From assembly GCA_965208065.1 (NCBI GenBank), contig OZ242313.1:4340001-4404000 (forward strand): 64,000 bases of DNA, read 5' to 3'. A program made the position numbers and the translations under genes. Shown here one piece after another: positions 17,780 to 27,472 of the stretch. Each line of letters opens with the position of its first letter. Position 1 is the stretch's first letter. This DNA is from Bin103 sp002238925 (lineage in GTDB: Bacteria > Spirochaetota > Spirochaetia > SZUA-6 > Bin103). Below the pieces are notes generated by a model. The model did not search any database, was not told the DNA's origin, and saw only the letters and a list, made by a program, of their open reading frames with translations.

Positions 17780-18871
17780 ATGAAAATTACCGGCGTTCGC
17801 GTCGAGAGCTACAAGTGGCCGCGCAAGCGGCCGATCTCCAACGGCTTGCACACCTACACGCACAGCGGCGTGGGGTTCGTATTCATTGACACCGACGAAG
17901 GCGTAACCGGCATCGGCATCGGCGCCACCAAGCGCGGCGTGGTGGGAGATGCCATCGCGCACTTCACGCCGCAGCTCATCGGCGAGGATCCGATCAACGT
18001 GGAGCGCATCTGGCACAAGTTGTGGGTACCGAAGCTGGTCGGCCGGCGCGGCCTGACCACGCGCGCCATCAGCGCCATCGACATTGCACTGTGGGATCTG
18101 CGCGCCAAGGTGGCCGGCATGCCGCTGTACCGGATGCTCGGCGGCTTCCGGTCGCGCATGCCCACCTACATTGCCGGCGGCTACTACGAGGACGGCAAGG
18201 GTCTGAAGGAGTTGCAGGAGGAGCTCGGCGGCCACGTCGAAGCGGGCGCGAAGGCGGTCAAGATGAAGATCGGCGCGGTGCCGATCCGGGAAGACGCGGC
18301 GCGCGTGAAAGCGGCGCGCGAGGCGGTCGGGCCGGACGTGAAGCTGATGATCGACGCCAACTGCGCCTACCGCTGGTACGAGGCGGTGCAGCTTGCCGAG
18401 CGGGTGGCCGAGTACGACCCGTTCTGGTTCGAGGAGCCGATCGCCCCGGACGACTACGAAGGGCACAAGCGGATCGCGGAGAAGACTACCATTCCGGTCG
18501 CCACCGGCGAGAACGAGTACACGCGCTACGGGTTCCGCGACCTGATCGCCACCGGCAGCGTGCCGATACTGAACCCCGACGCCATGGTGCTCGGCGGCGT
18601 GACCGAGTACCTGAAGGTGGCCGCGCTGGCGCAGGCGCACGACCTGGACATTGCCCCGCACGGCGCCCAGGAGGTGCACATCCACCTGGTAAGCGCCATC
18701 GCCAATGGCCTGATCCTGGAGTTCTACCCCAAGTACATGGACCCGATGTGGGGCTCGGTGTACACCGAGACGCTCACGCTCAACGACGACGGCACGGTAA
18801 GCCCTCCCGAGGTACCCGGCATCGGCCTGGAACCGCGCTACGAGACGCTGGCTCCCTACCGCGAGGAATAG
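17780..18871 (+). CDS. Enolase-superfamily acid-sugar dehydratase (MR/MLE type)
   Basis: 363-residue protein of the mandelate racemase group. Catalytic residues visible are Lys161/Lys163 (VKMKIG), metal ligands Asp192 (MIDANC), Glu218 (FEEPI) and Glu244 (ATGEN), and the general-acid His294 (APHGAQ). This set is typical of aldonate dehydratases; the exact sugar acid cannot be inferred. The ATG at 17780 is followed by the conserved KITGVRVE strand. An SDR gene begins 2 bp after its stop, forming a two-gene operon. Confidence 0.88.
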   Translation: MKITGVRVESYKWPRKRPISNGLHTYTHSGVGFVFIDTDEGVTGIGIGATKRGVVGDAIAHFTPQLIGEDPINVERIWHKLWVPKLVGRRGLTTRAISAIDIALWDLRAKVAGMPLYRMLGGFRSRMPTYIAGGYYEDGKGLKELQEELGGHVEAGAKAVKMKIGAVPIREDAARVKAAREAVGPDVKLMIDANCAYRWYEAVQLAERVAEYDPFWFEEPIAPDDYEGHKRIAEKTTIPVATGENEYTRYGFRDLIATGSVPILNPDAMVLGGVTEYLKVAALAQAHDLDIAPHGAQEVHIHLVSAIANGLILEFYPKYMDPMWGSVYTETLTLNDDGTVSPPEVPGIGLEPRYETLAPYREE

Positions 18872-18873
18872 CG

Positions 18874-19611
18874 ATGAGCGAGGTAGCCATTGTCACCGGC
18901 GCCAGCCGCGGCATCGGCGCCGCCACCGCGCGCCTGTTGGCCGAGCGCGGCTGCCGGGTGTGCGTCAACTACCGCACGGAGCCGGAAGCCGCGGAGCGGC
19001 TGTGTGCGCAGATCGAGGCCGGCGGCGGGCGGGCCATCGCCGTGGCCGCCGACGTCAGCGATGCCGGCCAGGTGGAGCGGCTGTTCGCCACCGTGGACCG
19101 TGAGCTCGGCCCGCTTACTGCCCTGGTCAACAATGCCGCCACCATCGGCCCCACCACGCGCGTCGCGGACCTGGAACTGGCCGACCTGCAGCGCGTGCTG
19201 GCGGTGAACGTGGTCGGCGTGGTGCTGTGCACGCAGCACGCGCTGCGCCGCATGGCGAAGTCCGCCGGCGGCCGCGGCGGGGCCATTGTCAACGTCTCTT
19301 CGGGGGCGGCCTACATCGGCGGGCCGGGCGCCAGCGTGCACTACGCCGCCAGCAAGGGCGCCGTCAACAGCTTCACCATCGGCGTGGCGCAGGAGGCGAT
19401 GGCCGACGGCGTCCGGGTGAACGCCGTGAGCCCCGGCCTCACCGACACGCCAATGGGGCGCCGCACCGACATGGCGCTCGCCGCCGCCGCCATCCCGGCG
19501 GGCCGCGTCGCCGAGCCCGTGGAGGTGGCCGAAGCAATCGTGTGGTTGCTGTCTCCGCAGGCGCGGTTCGTGGCAGCGGCCAACATCCGCATCGCCGGCG
19601 GGCGCCCGTAG
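18874..19611 (+). CDS. SDR-family oxidoreductase
   Basis: 245-residue classical short-chain dehydrogenase: cofactor loop TGASRGIG near residue 9, NNAA, catalytic Ser in NVSSGAA and Tyr-x-x-x-Lys in HYAASKG. Tightly linked to the upstream dehydratase and likely acts on a product or precursor of the same pathway. The final strand ends in RIAGGRP, slightly different from the usual VDGG tail. Confidence 0.9.
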   Translation: MSEVAIVTGASRGIGAATARLLAERGCRVCVNYRTEPEAAERLCAQIEAGGGRAIAVAADVSDAGQVERLFATVDRELGPLTALVNNAATIGPTTRVADLELADLQRVLAVNVVGVVLCTQHALRRMAKSAGGRGGAIVNVSSGAAYIGGPGASVHYAASKGAVNSFTIGVAQEAMADGVRVNAVSPGLTDTPMGRRTDMALAAAAIPAGRVAEPVEVAEAIVWLLSPQARFVAAANIRIAGGRP

Positions 19612-19641
19612 CGTACGGGCGCGCCGATCGGCGGCCTCGCG

Positions 19642-20436
19642 TCAGCCCATGGCGATGCCGCCGTCGACGTGGATCGCCTGGCCGGTGATGTTGCGCGCCT
19701 CCTCCGAGGCCAGGAAGGCCACCAGGTTGCCGACGTCCTCGGGGGTCTGCGGGCGCCCGAGCACGGCGCTGCCGGCGATCTCGTCGAACACGGCGCGCGG
19801 TTCGCGGGGGTTGTCCGGATCCTGTGCCGCCAGCATCGGCGCCAGCCGCTCCCAGAACGGCGTCCACACCAGCCCCGGCAACACCGCGTTCACGTTGACG
19901 TTGTAGGGACCGAGATCCTTGGCCACCACGCGGGTCAGGTTGAGCAGCGCGTTCTTGGCCGCGGCGTAGGCGGGCAGGAATACCGGGTCGCGCTTGGCCG
20001 AGATCGACGAGATGTTGACGATCTTGCCGGAGCGGCGCTCCATCATGTGGTCAGCCACCGCCTTGCACATGAAGAACGGCCCCTTCACGTTGACTTCGTA
20101 GTTTTCGTCCCAGTCCTCGCCGGTGAGCGTCGTGAACGGCGCCGACAGCTTGCTGCCGAAGTGTCCCGCGTTGTTGACCACGATGTCCACCTGGCCGAAC
20201 GCCGCCAGCGCCTGCCGCACCACCGCCCCGCAGTCGTCCTCGCTGGTCACGTCGCCCTGCACCGCCAGGCCGCTCCGGCCCGCCTGCTCGGCCGCCGCGA
20301 CGGTCTCGCCCGCACGCTCCAGGTCGAGGTCGGACACCACCACGTCGGCACCCTCCCGGGTCAGACAGGCGCAGATGCCGCGCCCCATGCCGCCGCCACC
20401 GCCGGTGACGATGGCCACTTTGTCCCGTAATCGCAT
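19642..20436 (-). CDS. SDR-family oxidoreductase
   Basis: 264-residue classical SDR with TGGGGGMG cofactor loop, Asp at the end of the second strand (SDLDLER, suggesting NAD preference), NNAG, Ser in NISSISA and Tyr-x-x-x-Lys in AYAAAKN, ending IHVDGG. GAGG lies 2-5 nt before the ATG. Convergent with the SDR at 18874-19611 and divergent from the lyase at 20540. Confidence 0.9.
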   Translation of the reverse strand: MRLRDKVAIVTGGGGGMGRGICACLTREGADVVVSDLDLERAGETVAAAEQAGRSGLAVQGDVTSEDDCGAVVRQALAAFGQVDIVVNNAGHFGSKLSAPFTTLTGEDWDENYEVNVKGPFFMCKAVADHMMERRSGKIVNISSISAKRDPVFLPAYAAAKNALLNLTRVVAKDLGPYNVNVNAVLPGLVWTPFWERLAPMLAAQDPDNPREPRAVFDEIAGSAVLGRPQTPEDVGNLVAFLASEEARNITGQAIHVDGGIAMG

Positions 20437-20539
20437 GCCTCGTTGTGCTACGCGAAGCCGGCCGTTGTCCAGGGCCGCCGGAATGTACGGGTGCGGCGCC
20501 GGGTTCCACCAGGGGCTGCGAACACGTCACTATGGCGCC

Positions 20540-21873
20540 ATGAGTTCCCTGTCGCCGTTTGCCGCCCTGTTTACCGAAGATTCGATCTACCAGACCTGGC
20601 TCGACGTGGAGGTCGCGCTGGCCGCCGCGCAGGCTGAGCTCGGCATCATCCCGGCGCCGGCGGCCGCCGAAATCGCCGCCAAGGCGAAGCTGGAGCTGGT
20701 CGACCGCGCCGCCTTCGTCAGCCACCTGGAACAGACCGGACACGCGCTGGTTTCGCTGGTGTGGCAGGTCGACAAGCTGTGCGCGGGCGACGCCGGCGGC
20801 TACTGCATTGGGGCGCCACCACCGTGAATATCACGCAAACCGCCCTGCTGCTGCTGGTGCGCCGCGCCCACCGCATGATCCTGCACGACCTGGCGGCGCT
20901 GTTGCGCCACCTCGCCGGCCTGGCCGACCGGACCAGCGACTACGCCATGGCCGGCCGCACCCACGGCCAGCACGCGCTGCCGATTACCTTCGGCTTCAAG
21001 GTGGCGACCTGGATCGACGAACTGCTGCGCCACGACGAGCGCCTGCGCCAACTCGAACCGCGCACCTTCCGCGCCATGTACGGCGGCGGGGCGGGTACCC
21101 TGGCCTCCCTCGGCGACGAGGGGCCGGCCGTGCAGCGCGGCTTTGCCGAGCAACTGAACATGGCGGTGATGGAGCTGCCGGCGCGCACCGCGCGCGACCA
21201 CCTTGCCGAGTACGTCGCCGCGCTGGCGATGCTGTGCGGCACGCTGGCCCGCATCGCGCGCGAGGTGTACACGCTGATGAAGCCGGAATACGGCGAGGCG
21301 GAGGAAGCGGTGCCGCCCGGAGCGGTCGGCAGCAGCACCATGCCGCAGAAGCGCAACCCCAAGCTGTGCATGCTGATCCTGCAGCTCACGCCGCGCGCCC
21401 GCGCGCAGGTGGCGCCGGCGCTGGAATCGCTGGAGTCGGATCACGAGGAGGACGGCAGCCAGTGCCACGTGATGGAGCACGCCATGACCGAGGCGGTGAC
21501 CGCCACCGGCGACGCGCTGCAGGCCGCCGTGGCGCTGGCCGCGGGGCTGCACACCGACCGCGAGCGCATGCGCCGCAACCTCGACCTTTCGCGCGGCCTG
21601 ATTGTCTCCGAGCGGGTGATGATGGTGCTCGGCGGCCGCATTGGCCGCCAGCTTGCCCACGACGCGGTATACGATGCGGCGCAGCGCGCCCACCGGACCG
21701 GCTCCACATTCGCGGAGGAACTGCTCGCCGAGCCCGAGGTTGCCGCCCATCTCAACGCGGAGCAGATCGGCGAGTTGCTTGACGCGAGCCGCTACACCGG
21801 GCTGTCCGCCCACTTCGCGCGGCAGGCCGCCGCGGCGGCGCGCGCGGCGGCGGATCGAGGCGCGGCAGAGTAG
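20540..21873 (+). pseudogene. Fumarase/aspartase-superfamily lyase (PcaB/PurB-like) with a -1 frameshift
   Basis: About 444 residues if repaired. The first frame (20540-20806) encodes the N-terminus through CAGDAGGYC; the second frame resumes at 20809 with WGATTVNITQT and runs to 21873. The family expects YCHWGATT here, so one base is missing around 20806. The superfamily signature GSSTMPQKRNP is intact downstream, as is AGRTHGQHALP. Homologues include 3-carboxy-muconate cycloisomerase and adenylosuccinate lyase. Whether the frameshift is genuine or an assembly error cannot be told; the rest of the frame shows no decay. Confidence 0.8.
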
Positions 21874-21878
21874 CCGGG

Positions 21879-23111
21879 TTACAACACCACCAGCGGGACG
21901 CGCACCTCGGCGGGGCACATGCCGCCGTGCACGCCCACGTGGCGCAGGCTGGTCGAGTCGGCGGACGGGAAGTAGGCGAGCGTGAACGGCGCGAGCGCGA
22001 TGCCGACATAATCGCCGAACCGACGGCGCGCGAATTCGCTCAGCGGCTCCGGGCCGAACAGGCGCAGCTCGTCGGCCTCGCCCTGGCTGAGCACCGCCAT
22101 CCGCCCGCCGGCGCGCTCCACCAGCCGCTCGATCAGCTCCCGGTCCATGCCGGGCCGGACGTGGAAGTGCGGCGTGCGTCCCTCGCCGCTCGGCATGCTC
22201 AGCAAGCAGTCGAGCAGCGGATCACCGTCGAACAGCGGCGCCCGGTCGCCCTCGCCCAGATCGATCAGGCCGTGGTCGGCGGTAACCGCCACCCGCACGT
22301 CGTCCGGCGCGCGGGCGGCGAGTTCCTGCAGCAGGTCGCGTATCTGCCGCAGCGAGGCGCGCGCCTCGGCGCTGGCCACGCCGTACGTGTGGCAGGTGGA
22401 GTCGTAATCCGGGATGTACCAGAACGTGACCGAGGACTCCGCTCGCCGCCCCCGTGCGGCCTGCACGCGGCGCAGGATCCGCCGCTGTGCGTGGCGCAGC
22501 GACCAATAACCGCGCGTGCGGCAGCGCCCGCTCAGGTAGCGGTTGAAGGTGCTCAGCAGGTACTTCCACGGCATGTGCAGCTCCATGCCGCCGGCCACTT
22601 CGCCGAACCGCGACGGGTGCGGCCAGATGTCCCGCACCGGCACGTCGTGGCGGCGCAGCCCGCGCCCGTAGCGCCGTTCCTCGAACGGCAGCACCGTTAC
22701 CGGGAGGTCATGCTCCGACAGGTAGGCCCACCAGCCGGGCACGCCGTGCTGTCCCGGCCACAACCCGGTCGCCACGGTGGTCATGGCGCAGGCGGTCGTG
22801 GCCGGGAACACCGAATCGAGTTCCATACCGACCCGCTCGCGCAGGTCGGCCACCTCCGGGTCGGCAAGCGCGCTCATCCCCATGCCGTCGACCAGCACCA
22901 GCACCAGGTGGGGGCGGTCGAACAGGTAACCGGCCAGCGCGCCGCTGTGCGCGGTGGGCGGGGTCGAGGCACCCGCGGCGCGCTGCACCGCGCACACCAG
23001 GTCGACAAACGACGGCGCCGCGGGCGAGGGCCGGCGCAGGGTACCGTCGCGAATCGCCGCCGCGACCGTCTCCCCCTGGCCGGTCGGAGGCGCCGGCTCT
23101 CGACTGCTCAC
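21879..23111 (-). CDS. Type I phosphodiesterase / nucleotide pyrophosphatase-like protein
   Basis: 410-residue alkaline-phosphatase-superfamily enzyme. The metal and nucleophile blocks are visible: LVDGMG, Thr nucleophile in FPATTACAMTT, DYDSTCHTYG, TADHG and a late HGGMCPAEVRVP. The enzyme would hydrolyse a phosphodiester or phosphonate; substrate unknown. The GTG start at 23111 overlaps the TGA of the small membrane-protein gene (GTGA), indicating coupling. No signal peptide is obvious. Confidence 0.85.
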   Translation of the reverse strand: MSSREPAPPTGQGETVAAAIRDGTLRRPSPAAPSFVDLVCAVQRAAGASTPPTAHSGALAGYLFDRPHLVLVLVDGMGMSALADPEVADLRERVGMELDSVFPATTACAMTTVATGLWPGQHGVPGWWAYLSEHDLPVTVLPFEERRYGRGLRRHDVPVRDIWPHPSRFGEVAGGMELHMPWKYLLSTFNRYLSGRCRTRGYWSLRHAQRRILRRVQAARGRRAESSVTFWYIPDYDSTCHTYGVASAEARASLRQIRDLLQELAARAPDDVRVAVTADHGLIDLGEGDRAPLFDGDPLLDCLLSMPSGEGRTPHFHVRPGMDRELIERLVERAGGRMAVLSQGEADELRLFGPEPLSEFARRRFGDYVGIALAPFTLAYFPSADSTSLRHVGVHGGMCPAEVRVPLVVL

Positions 23112-23317
23112 AAGAAACTGCGCAACAGCAGGAAACCGCCGAGCCCGATCGGGAACACTCCATACGAGAAGGTGAAAATGGCATAGCCGCGCTTTTCGCC
23201 GAGCCGCTGCTTCATCAACGCAAGCTTGGTGGACCGGTGTGGTGCGAACAGCGTGATGTACAGCATCGCCGCGCCGTACACGAACATCAGCGCACCGAGA
23301 AACGTTCTTGCATCCAA
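23108..23317 (-). CDS. Small membrane protein
   Basis: 69-residue protein with two hydrophobic helices at about residues 5-25 and 46-67 separated by a basic loop. I do not recognise the family. The ATG at 23317 has AAGAGGA upstream, and the gene is translationally coupled to the phosphodiesterase gene, so it may anchor or assist that enzyme. Confidence 0.65.
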   Translation of the reverse strand: MDARTFLGALMFVYGAAMLYITLFAPHRSTKLALMKQRLGEKRGYAIFTFSYGVFPIGLGGFLLLRSFL

Positions 23318-23408
23318 TCCAATATCCTCTTGAGCCCGGCCTCTCTCCAGCCAGTCAGGATGGCTGTGAGCGTAGCTCAGGAACCGGCGCGTGTCGATGC
23401 GGCTTTGC

Positions 23409-23414
23409 TATACT
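23409..23414 (+). promoter_or_regulatory. Extended -10 of a probable leaderless promoter
   Basis: TATACT preceded by TGC (extended -10) lies 6 nt before the ATG at 23421. No convincing -35 is present and no Shine-Dalgarno could fit between. Confidence 0.5.
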
Positions 23415-23420
23415 TGGGGT

Positions 23421-24323
23421 ATGCCCCGGATGCAGGCGGCGCGCACGGCGTTGGACGATCTGATTTCCGAAATCGGTCGGCAGGAGCAGGCGGGGGGCCC
23501 CTGGCGGCTCACTCCCGCGCAGTTGCAGGACATCCTGGGCCTGACTCCGGACCGGTACTACCAGGAGATCTACGGCGCGCAGATGGCCGGCCATCCGCTG
23601 ATCGAGCTGTCGCTCGCCCTCGAGCCGTTCTCGCAGTCCTCGGCGCCGGCCCTGGTTGCGGTGCTGGAACACTTGTGCGGCGCCGGGGCGGAGAGCGCCC
23701 TGCAACGGGCCGGGGTGTTTCTGTCCCACGACGAGCAGGCGGAGATCATGGCCGAGTTCCTTGCCGGCGCAGCGGACGAGGTCCGCCGCCACGAGTTTCA
23801 GGCAGACGAGTTTGCCGCCATGCTGCGCACGTTCGGCCGCTTCCCGGAGGCGCGCAGGGTGTACCTGGACCACTTCTTCGATCTCGACGAGTTGCAGGAC
23901 CGCGCCGCGCGCCGCTACTGCGCCGGGCGGACGTTCACCCTGCCCGACCTGGCCCTCGCCAACGCCCGCTCGGTGTTGCGGCTGTTCTTCGATCGCCACG
24001 TGCTGCGGCGGCGCAGCATCTTCGGCTCGCTGCATGAAGCGTTTCGCCGTGTAGCCGCGGAGGCCGGCTTCGCCGACGACAGCGGCGCGCACCGCCGGCA
24101 ACGGGCCCGCCGCGAGGAGCCGGACGGTCCCCGCGGTGCGGTCGACCAGGCACGCCGCGCCATGGGGCTTGGATCGGGGCCGCTGACCGCCCGCAGTCTG
24201 AAGGCACGTTACAAGGAGTTGATGAAACGCTTCCACCCGGACGTGAATCCGCGCGGCCTGAAGCGCTGCCAGGAGATCAACGCGGCCTACGCGACACTGT
24301 CGGAACTGGTAGTGGCCGGATAG
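23421..24323 (+). CDS. J-domain (DnaJ-like) protein
   Basis: About 300-residue protein with a C-terminal J domain: RYKELMKRFHPDVNPRG carries the HPD tripeptide that stimulates Hsp70 ATPase, followed by INAAYATL. The N-terminal 220 residues are helical with no family I recognise. A J domain at the C-terminus resembles the layout of DjlA-like and some uncharacterised chaperone adaptors. The ATG at 23421 is chosen because it follows a -10 box by 6 nt; an upstream in-frame start at 23391 would lie over the promoter. Confidence 0.78.
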   Translation: MPRMQAARTALDDLISEIGRQEQAGGPWRLTPAQLQDILGLTPDRYYQEIYGAQMAGHPLIELSLALEPFSQSSAPALVAVLEHLCGAGAESALQRAGVFLSHDEQAEIMAEFLAGAADEVRRHEFQADEFAAMLRTFGRFPEARRVYLDHFFDLDELQDRAARRYCAGRTFTLPDLALANARSVLRLFFDRHVLRRRSIFGSLHEAFRRVAAEAGFADDSGAHRRQRARREEPDGPRGAVDQARRAMGLGSGPLTARSLKARYKELMKRFHPDVNPRGLKRCQEINAAYATLSELVVAG

Positions 24324-24533
24324 CCCGCCGCCCCGGCCAGCGGGCCGAGCGCGTACGGGGGAGCGCGGACCGTGGCAGGCGCGTACCCCCCGCCGCACGC
24401 CAAGGAGCGAGCACCCGGTTGTGCCGTGGCGAGACGGGCCGGCACCGCGGTGACCGGCGGCGGCAGTTGCAGCCGGGCCGGGCGGGCAGCGCGCCGTCCC
24501 ACGCCGCGGGGCTTTGACGGCGGATCCGCGCAG
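24324..24533. other. Intergenic, no feature recognised
   Basis: Convergent gap between the J-domain gene and the hydrolase gene. I see GC-rich sequence without a clear hairpin, repeat or open frame. Confidence 0.5.
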
Positions 24534-25697
24534 CTAGGCGGCGCCCGCGGTGCGCAGGAAGTCCAGCAGCAGTTCGGTGACCCGCTGCGGCTGCTCCTGC
24601 TGCACCCAGTGGCCGGCGCCGGGCAGCAGGTGGCAGCCGAGCATGCGCGTACACACCTCGTCGCGCATGCGTTCGTAGGCGCCGGGGCTCTGAAACACGC
24701 CCCAGTCGGCGGCACCGGAGATGAAGCAGGCGGGCACGTCGATGGTGCGCCCGGCGAAGATCTGCTGTTCCCCCGCTCCCACGCGCGCGGTGCCGCAGCG
24801 GTACCACTGCAGCCCGCCCTGAAAGCCGGTGGCGCCGTAGGCGGCGCAGTACACGTCCAGTTCCGCGTCAGTCAGCCAGCGGCAGGCGGCGGACGCCTCC
24901 GGCGACGGGGTGAACGGCGTAACCGCCTCCGGCATGGTGTCGCCGCGGTTCATCACGTAGTAGGTGGGCAGCTTGGCCAGTTCGGTGGCGGTCCAGCCGC
25001 GCAGCCGGTAGGGCCGGTTGCCGGCCCAGTCGGCGCTCTTGTAATGGTAGTAGCCGCGCAGGAACCTGTGCAGTCCCTGCGGGCACTCCATCATGTCGGC
25101 ATTGGCGCCGCGCGACGAGTAGTACCACTGATAGTGCTTGCGCGGCGGTTGCAGGGCGGCGAGTTGGCCGTCGAACTCCGCCATCGGGGGGCGCCCGTCC
25201 GGCACCGGACGGCGCGCCGGCGGCCCGCCGAACGGGGCGCTCATCATCGCCACCGCCGAGAACATGTCGGGGTGCAGCAGGCTGCACCAGCCCGCCACCC
25301 CGGCGCCGGCGTCGTGGCCGATCACCGCGGCAACCCGCTCGTAGCCGAGCGCAGTGACAACGCCGAGCACGTCCCGCACCAGGTTGAACATGCGAAACGG
25401 CGCCAGGTCACCGTCGAATGAGGCATCCCAGCCCCGGGTCGCGCCGTAGCCTCGCTGATCGGGGGCCACCACGTAATAACCGGCGTCGGCCAGCGCCGGC
25501 ATCACCCTGCGCCAACTGTAGCCCAGCTCCGGGAACCCGTGCAGCAGCACCAGCAGCGGGCGCCCCTCGCTCTGCTTTCCCGCCTCCAGGATGTGCCCGT
25601 TGAGCCCGTTCACCCCGGCCAGGGTCCGTGATCGAATCCCCGCCGACCTCAGCCCCGCCAACGCGCCCCTGTACGAACTTCGGCTTCCGTCGGCCAT
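24534..25697 (-). CDS. Alpha/beta hydrolase, epoxide hydrolase-like
   Basis: 387-residue alpha/beta hydrolase. The oxyanion motif is HGFPE, the nucleophile elbow GHDAGA supplies Asp as nucleophile (typical of epoxide hydrolases and haloalkane dehalogenases), and a late GAGHW supplies the catalytic His. A long cap domain of about 150 residues lies between. The stop of the upstream VapC gene is 5 bp before its start, so it may be transcribed from the TA promoter; the true start could be further inside, near the NGLNGH strand. Confidence 0.82.
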   Translation of the reverse strand: MADGSRSSYRGALAGLRSAGIRSRTLAGVNGLNGHILEAGKQSEGRPLLVLLHGFPELGYSWRRVMPALADAGYYVVAPDQRGYGATRGWDASFDGDLAPFRMFNLVRDVLGVVTALGYERVAAVIGHDAGAGVAGWCSLLHPDMFSAVAMMSAPFGGPPARRPVPDGRPPMAEFDGQLAALQPPRKHYQWYYSSRGANADMMECPQGLHRFLRGYYHYKSADWAGNRPYRLRGWTATELAKLPTYYVMNRGDTMPEAVTPFTPSPEASAACRWLTDAELDVYCAAYGATGFQGGLQWYRCGTARVGAGEQQIFAGRTIDVPACFISGAADWGVFQSPGAYERMRDEVCTRMLGCHLLPGAGHWVQQEQPQRVTELLLDFLRTAGAA

Positions 25698-25702
25698 CCC
25701 AG

Positions 25703-26173
25703 CTACGCCTCGGGATGCGTACCGGGTGTGGACGGCGCGCCGCCCTCGACACTCTCGAATGGGTTCACCACAACAATACCGTTATAGCGCTGATCAGGGT
25801 TGAGGTCCTCCGAGACCAGCGTTTTGCAGCCTGACCGTTCTGCAGCGGCGATGATCAGCGCGTCCCAGTAGCTGATGCCGTAACGTCTGAGCGTCTCAAT
25901 GGCCCGCTCGACGAGTTGCGCGTCAAGGTCGACTACCGGCAACGCCTTGATGGAGTCAATCGCGCTGCTCGCCTCGGCGACCGTCATTGGATGCCGAATG
26001 CGACGCGTCACCGCGTTGAAGAATTCGCCGAGTACCTGCACGGAGATGACGCTGTTTTCCTCCAGGATGCCGTGTTTCAGCAGGCGTTGCGCAACGGCCT
26101 GTTTTGCCGGCTCGGCAGCATCGTAGGCGTACACGGCCACATTCGTATCCAGGAACTGCCTAGCGACGCTCAT
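25703..26173 (-). CDS. PIN-domain ribonuclease toxin (VapC type)
   Basis: 156-residue PIN protein with Asp9 (LDTNVAVY), Glu50 (VLGEFF), Asp104 (YWDALI) and Asp123 (SEDL) forming the metal site. The ATG overlaps the antitoxin gene by 14 bp. The last 20 residues are low-complexity and may be a non-native extension. Confidence 0.87.
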   Translation of the reverse strand: MSVARQFLDTNVAVYAYDAAEPAKQAVAQRLLKHGILEENSVISVQVLGEFFNAVTRRIRHPMTVAEASSAIDSIKALPVVDLDAQLVERAIETLRRYGISYWDALIIAAAERSGCKTLVSEDLNPDQRYNGIVVVNPFESVEGGAPSTPGTHPEA

Positions 26174-26393
26174 GCAGATCCTGTCGACTCCATCGGTGAG
26201 GCCCCATCGGCCGGCTCAGTCGGGCAAACGAGTCGTCGAGCGCGCGAACCGCTTGCTCCCGCGCTGCTGCGTCTCGCGCCGCCACGGATTCAAGATACTC
26301 GCGCACCATGGCGGTCAGCGTCGTATTCCGATCAACCGCGATCTTGCGCACTTGCCGGACGACTTCATCGGAAACGCTCAACGTGATATTCAT
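26160..26393 (-). CDS. Ribbon-helix-helix-type antitoxin
   Basis: 77-residue protein beginning MNITLSVSDEVVRQVRKIA, a ribbon-helix-helix pattern of CopG/DUF6364-like antitoxins, with a basic-acidic C-terminal tail that would bind the PIN toxin. GGGGAGG lies 6 nt before the ATG at 26393, and an AT-rich TTATTATGG stretch upstream is a plausible promoter. Confidence 0.82.
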   Translation of the reverse strand: MNITLSVSDEVVRQVRKIAVDRNTTLTAMVREYLESVAARDAAAREQAVRALDDSFARLSRPMGPHRWSRQDLHERR

Positions 26394-26539
26394 GCGGCCT
26401 CCCCGTCTCAATTTACCATAATAAGGGAAAAACATAATACGGCTCGCCGGGCACATTCTTTCATCAAGCACCGGTCTATCGCAAAGCGCCACCGTCGTGG
26501 CACAGTACGCGGACCAATCAATCGACCTTGGAGACGACG

Positions 26540-27394
26540 ATGGCAGCGACGACGAATAAGGAAGCAGGCGCCGGGCGGCTGGCCGGCAAGGTGGCGTGGG
26601 TGACTGGTTCCTCGCGCGGCATCGGGCGCCAGGTGGCCGGACACCTGGCCGCGCTCGGCGCACAGGTGGCGATCCACGGCACCAGCCCCACCTCCACCCG
26701 CGCCTTCGGCGAGGCGGACTCGCTGGACGCGGTGGCCGCGGAGGTCGCCGGGCAGACCGGCGCCGAAGTGCTGGCCATACACGGCGATCTGACCCGCGAG
26801 GACACCGTCAAGGACCTCTGCGCGCAGATTCGCGACCGGTTCGGGGCCATCCACATCCTGGTCAACAACGCCGGCGGCGACATCGGCACCCAGGGCACCA
26901 CCGGCGAGCGGGCCGGCAAGCCGGCGTCCAACGACGCGCTCGGCATCTCGCTGGCCGACATCCGCACCGTCCTGGACCGCAACCTGCTCACCTGCATCCT
27001 GCCGTGCCGGGAGGTGGCGCCGGAGATGGCCGAGCGCGGGCGCGGCTGGATTGTCAACGTGGGCAGCGTCGCCGGCCTGCTCGGACGCCCCTCGGAGGTA
27101 ATCTACGGTTGCGCCAAGGCGGCCGTGCACCACTACACGCGCGCCCTCGCCGCGCAACTGCGCCCGGCCAACGTGAACGTGAACGCCATCGCCCCGGGCG
27201 AAATCGTCACCCCGCGCTTTCTGGCCAGCCGTACCCCGCAGGCGGAGCGGCAGGTGGAGGGCGGCAACCTGACCCGCTACGGCTGGCCGGCCGAGATCGC
27301 CCGCACCGTGGAGTTCCTGGTTACCGACGACTCTTCCTACATCTCCGGCCAGGTGCTGCGCGTCGACGGCGGCGCCCAACTCTGGCCCGCCTGA
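26540..27394 (+). CDS. SDR-family oxidoreductase
   Basis: 284-residue classical SDR: TGSSRGIG cofactor loop, NNAGG, Ser in NVGSVAG, Tyr-x-x-x-Lys in YGCAKAA, and C-terminal RVDGGAQ. The ATG at 26540 is preceded by GGAG; a TTG four codons earlier is less likely. Followed by a bidirectional terminator. Confidence 0.9.
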   Translation: MAATTNKEAGAGRLAGKVAWVTGSSRGIGRQVAGHLAALGAQVAIHGTSPTSTRAFGEADSLDAVAAEVAGQTGAEVLAIHGDLTREDTVKDLCAQIRDRFGAIHILVNNAGGDIGTQGTTGERAGKPASNDALGISLADIRTVLDRNLLTCILPCREVAPEMAERGRGWIVNVGSVAGLLGRPSEVIYGCAKAAVHHYTRALAAQLRPANVNVNAIAPGEIVTPRFLASRTPQAERQVEGGNLTRYGWPAEIARTVEFLVTDDSSYISGQVLRVDGGAQLWPA

Positions 27395-27417
27395 CCCGCC
27401 GCGGCGCCCTTCACCAC

Positions 27418-27445
27418 AAAAAAGCGCCCCGCCGAAGCGGGGCGC
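27418..27445. terminator. Bidirectional intrinsic terminator
   Basis: A perfect 9-bp stem (27424-27432 with 27437-27445) with a CGAA tetraloop. Six A residues at 27418-27423 give a U-tract after the hairpin for transcripts coming from the minus-strand peptide ABC operon; the plus-strand side has a weaker CATTT. It separates convergent genes. Confidence 0.88.
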
Positions 27446-27472
27446 CATTTCGAATCCTTCTGTCGCGCTCGG

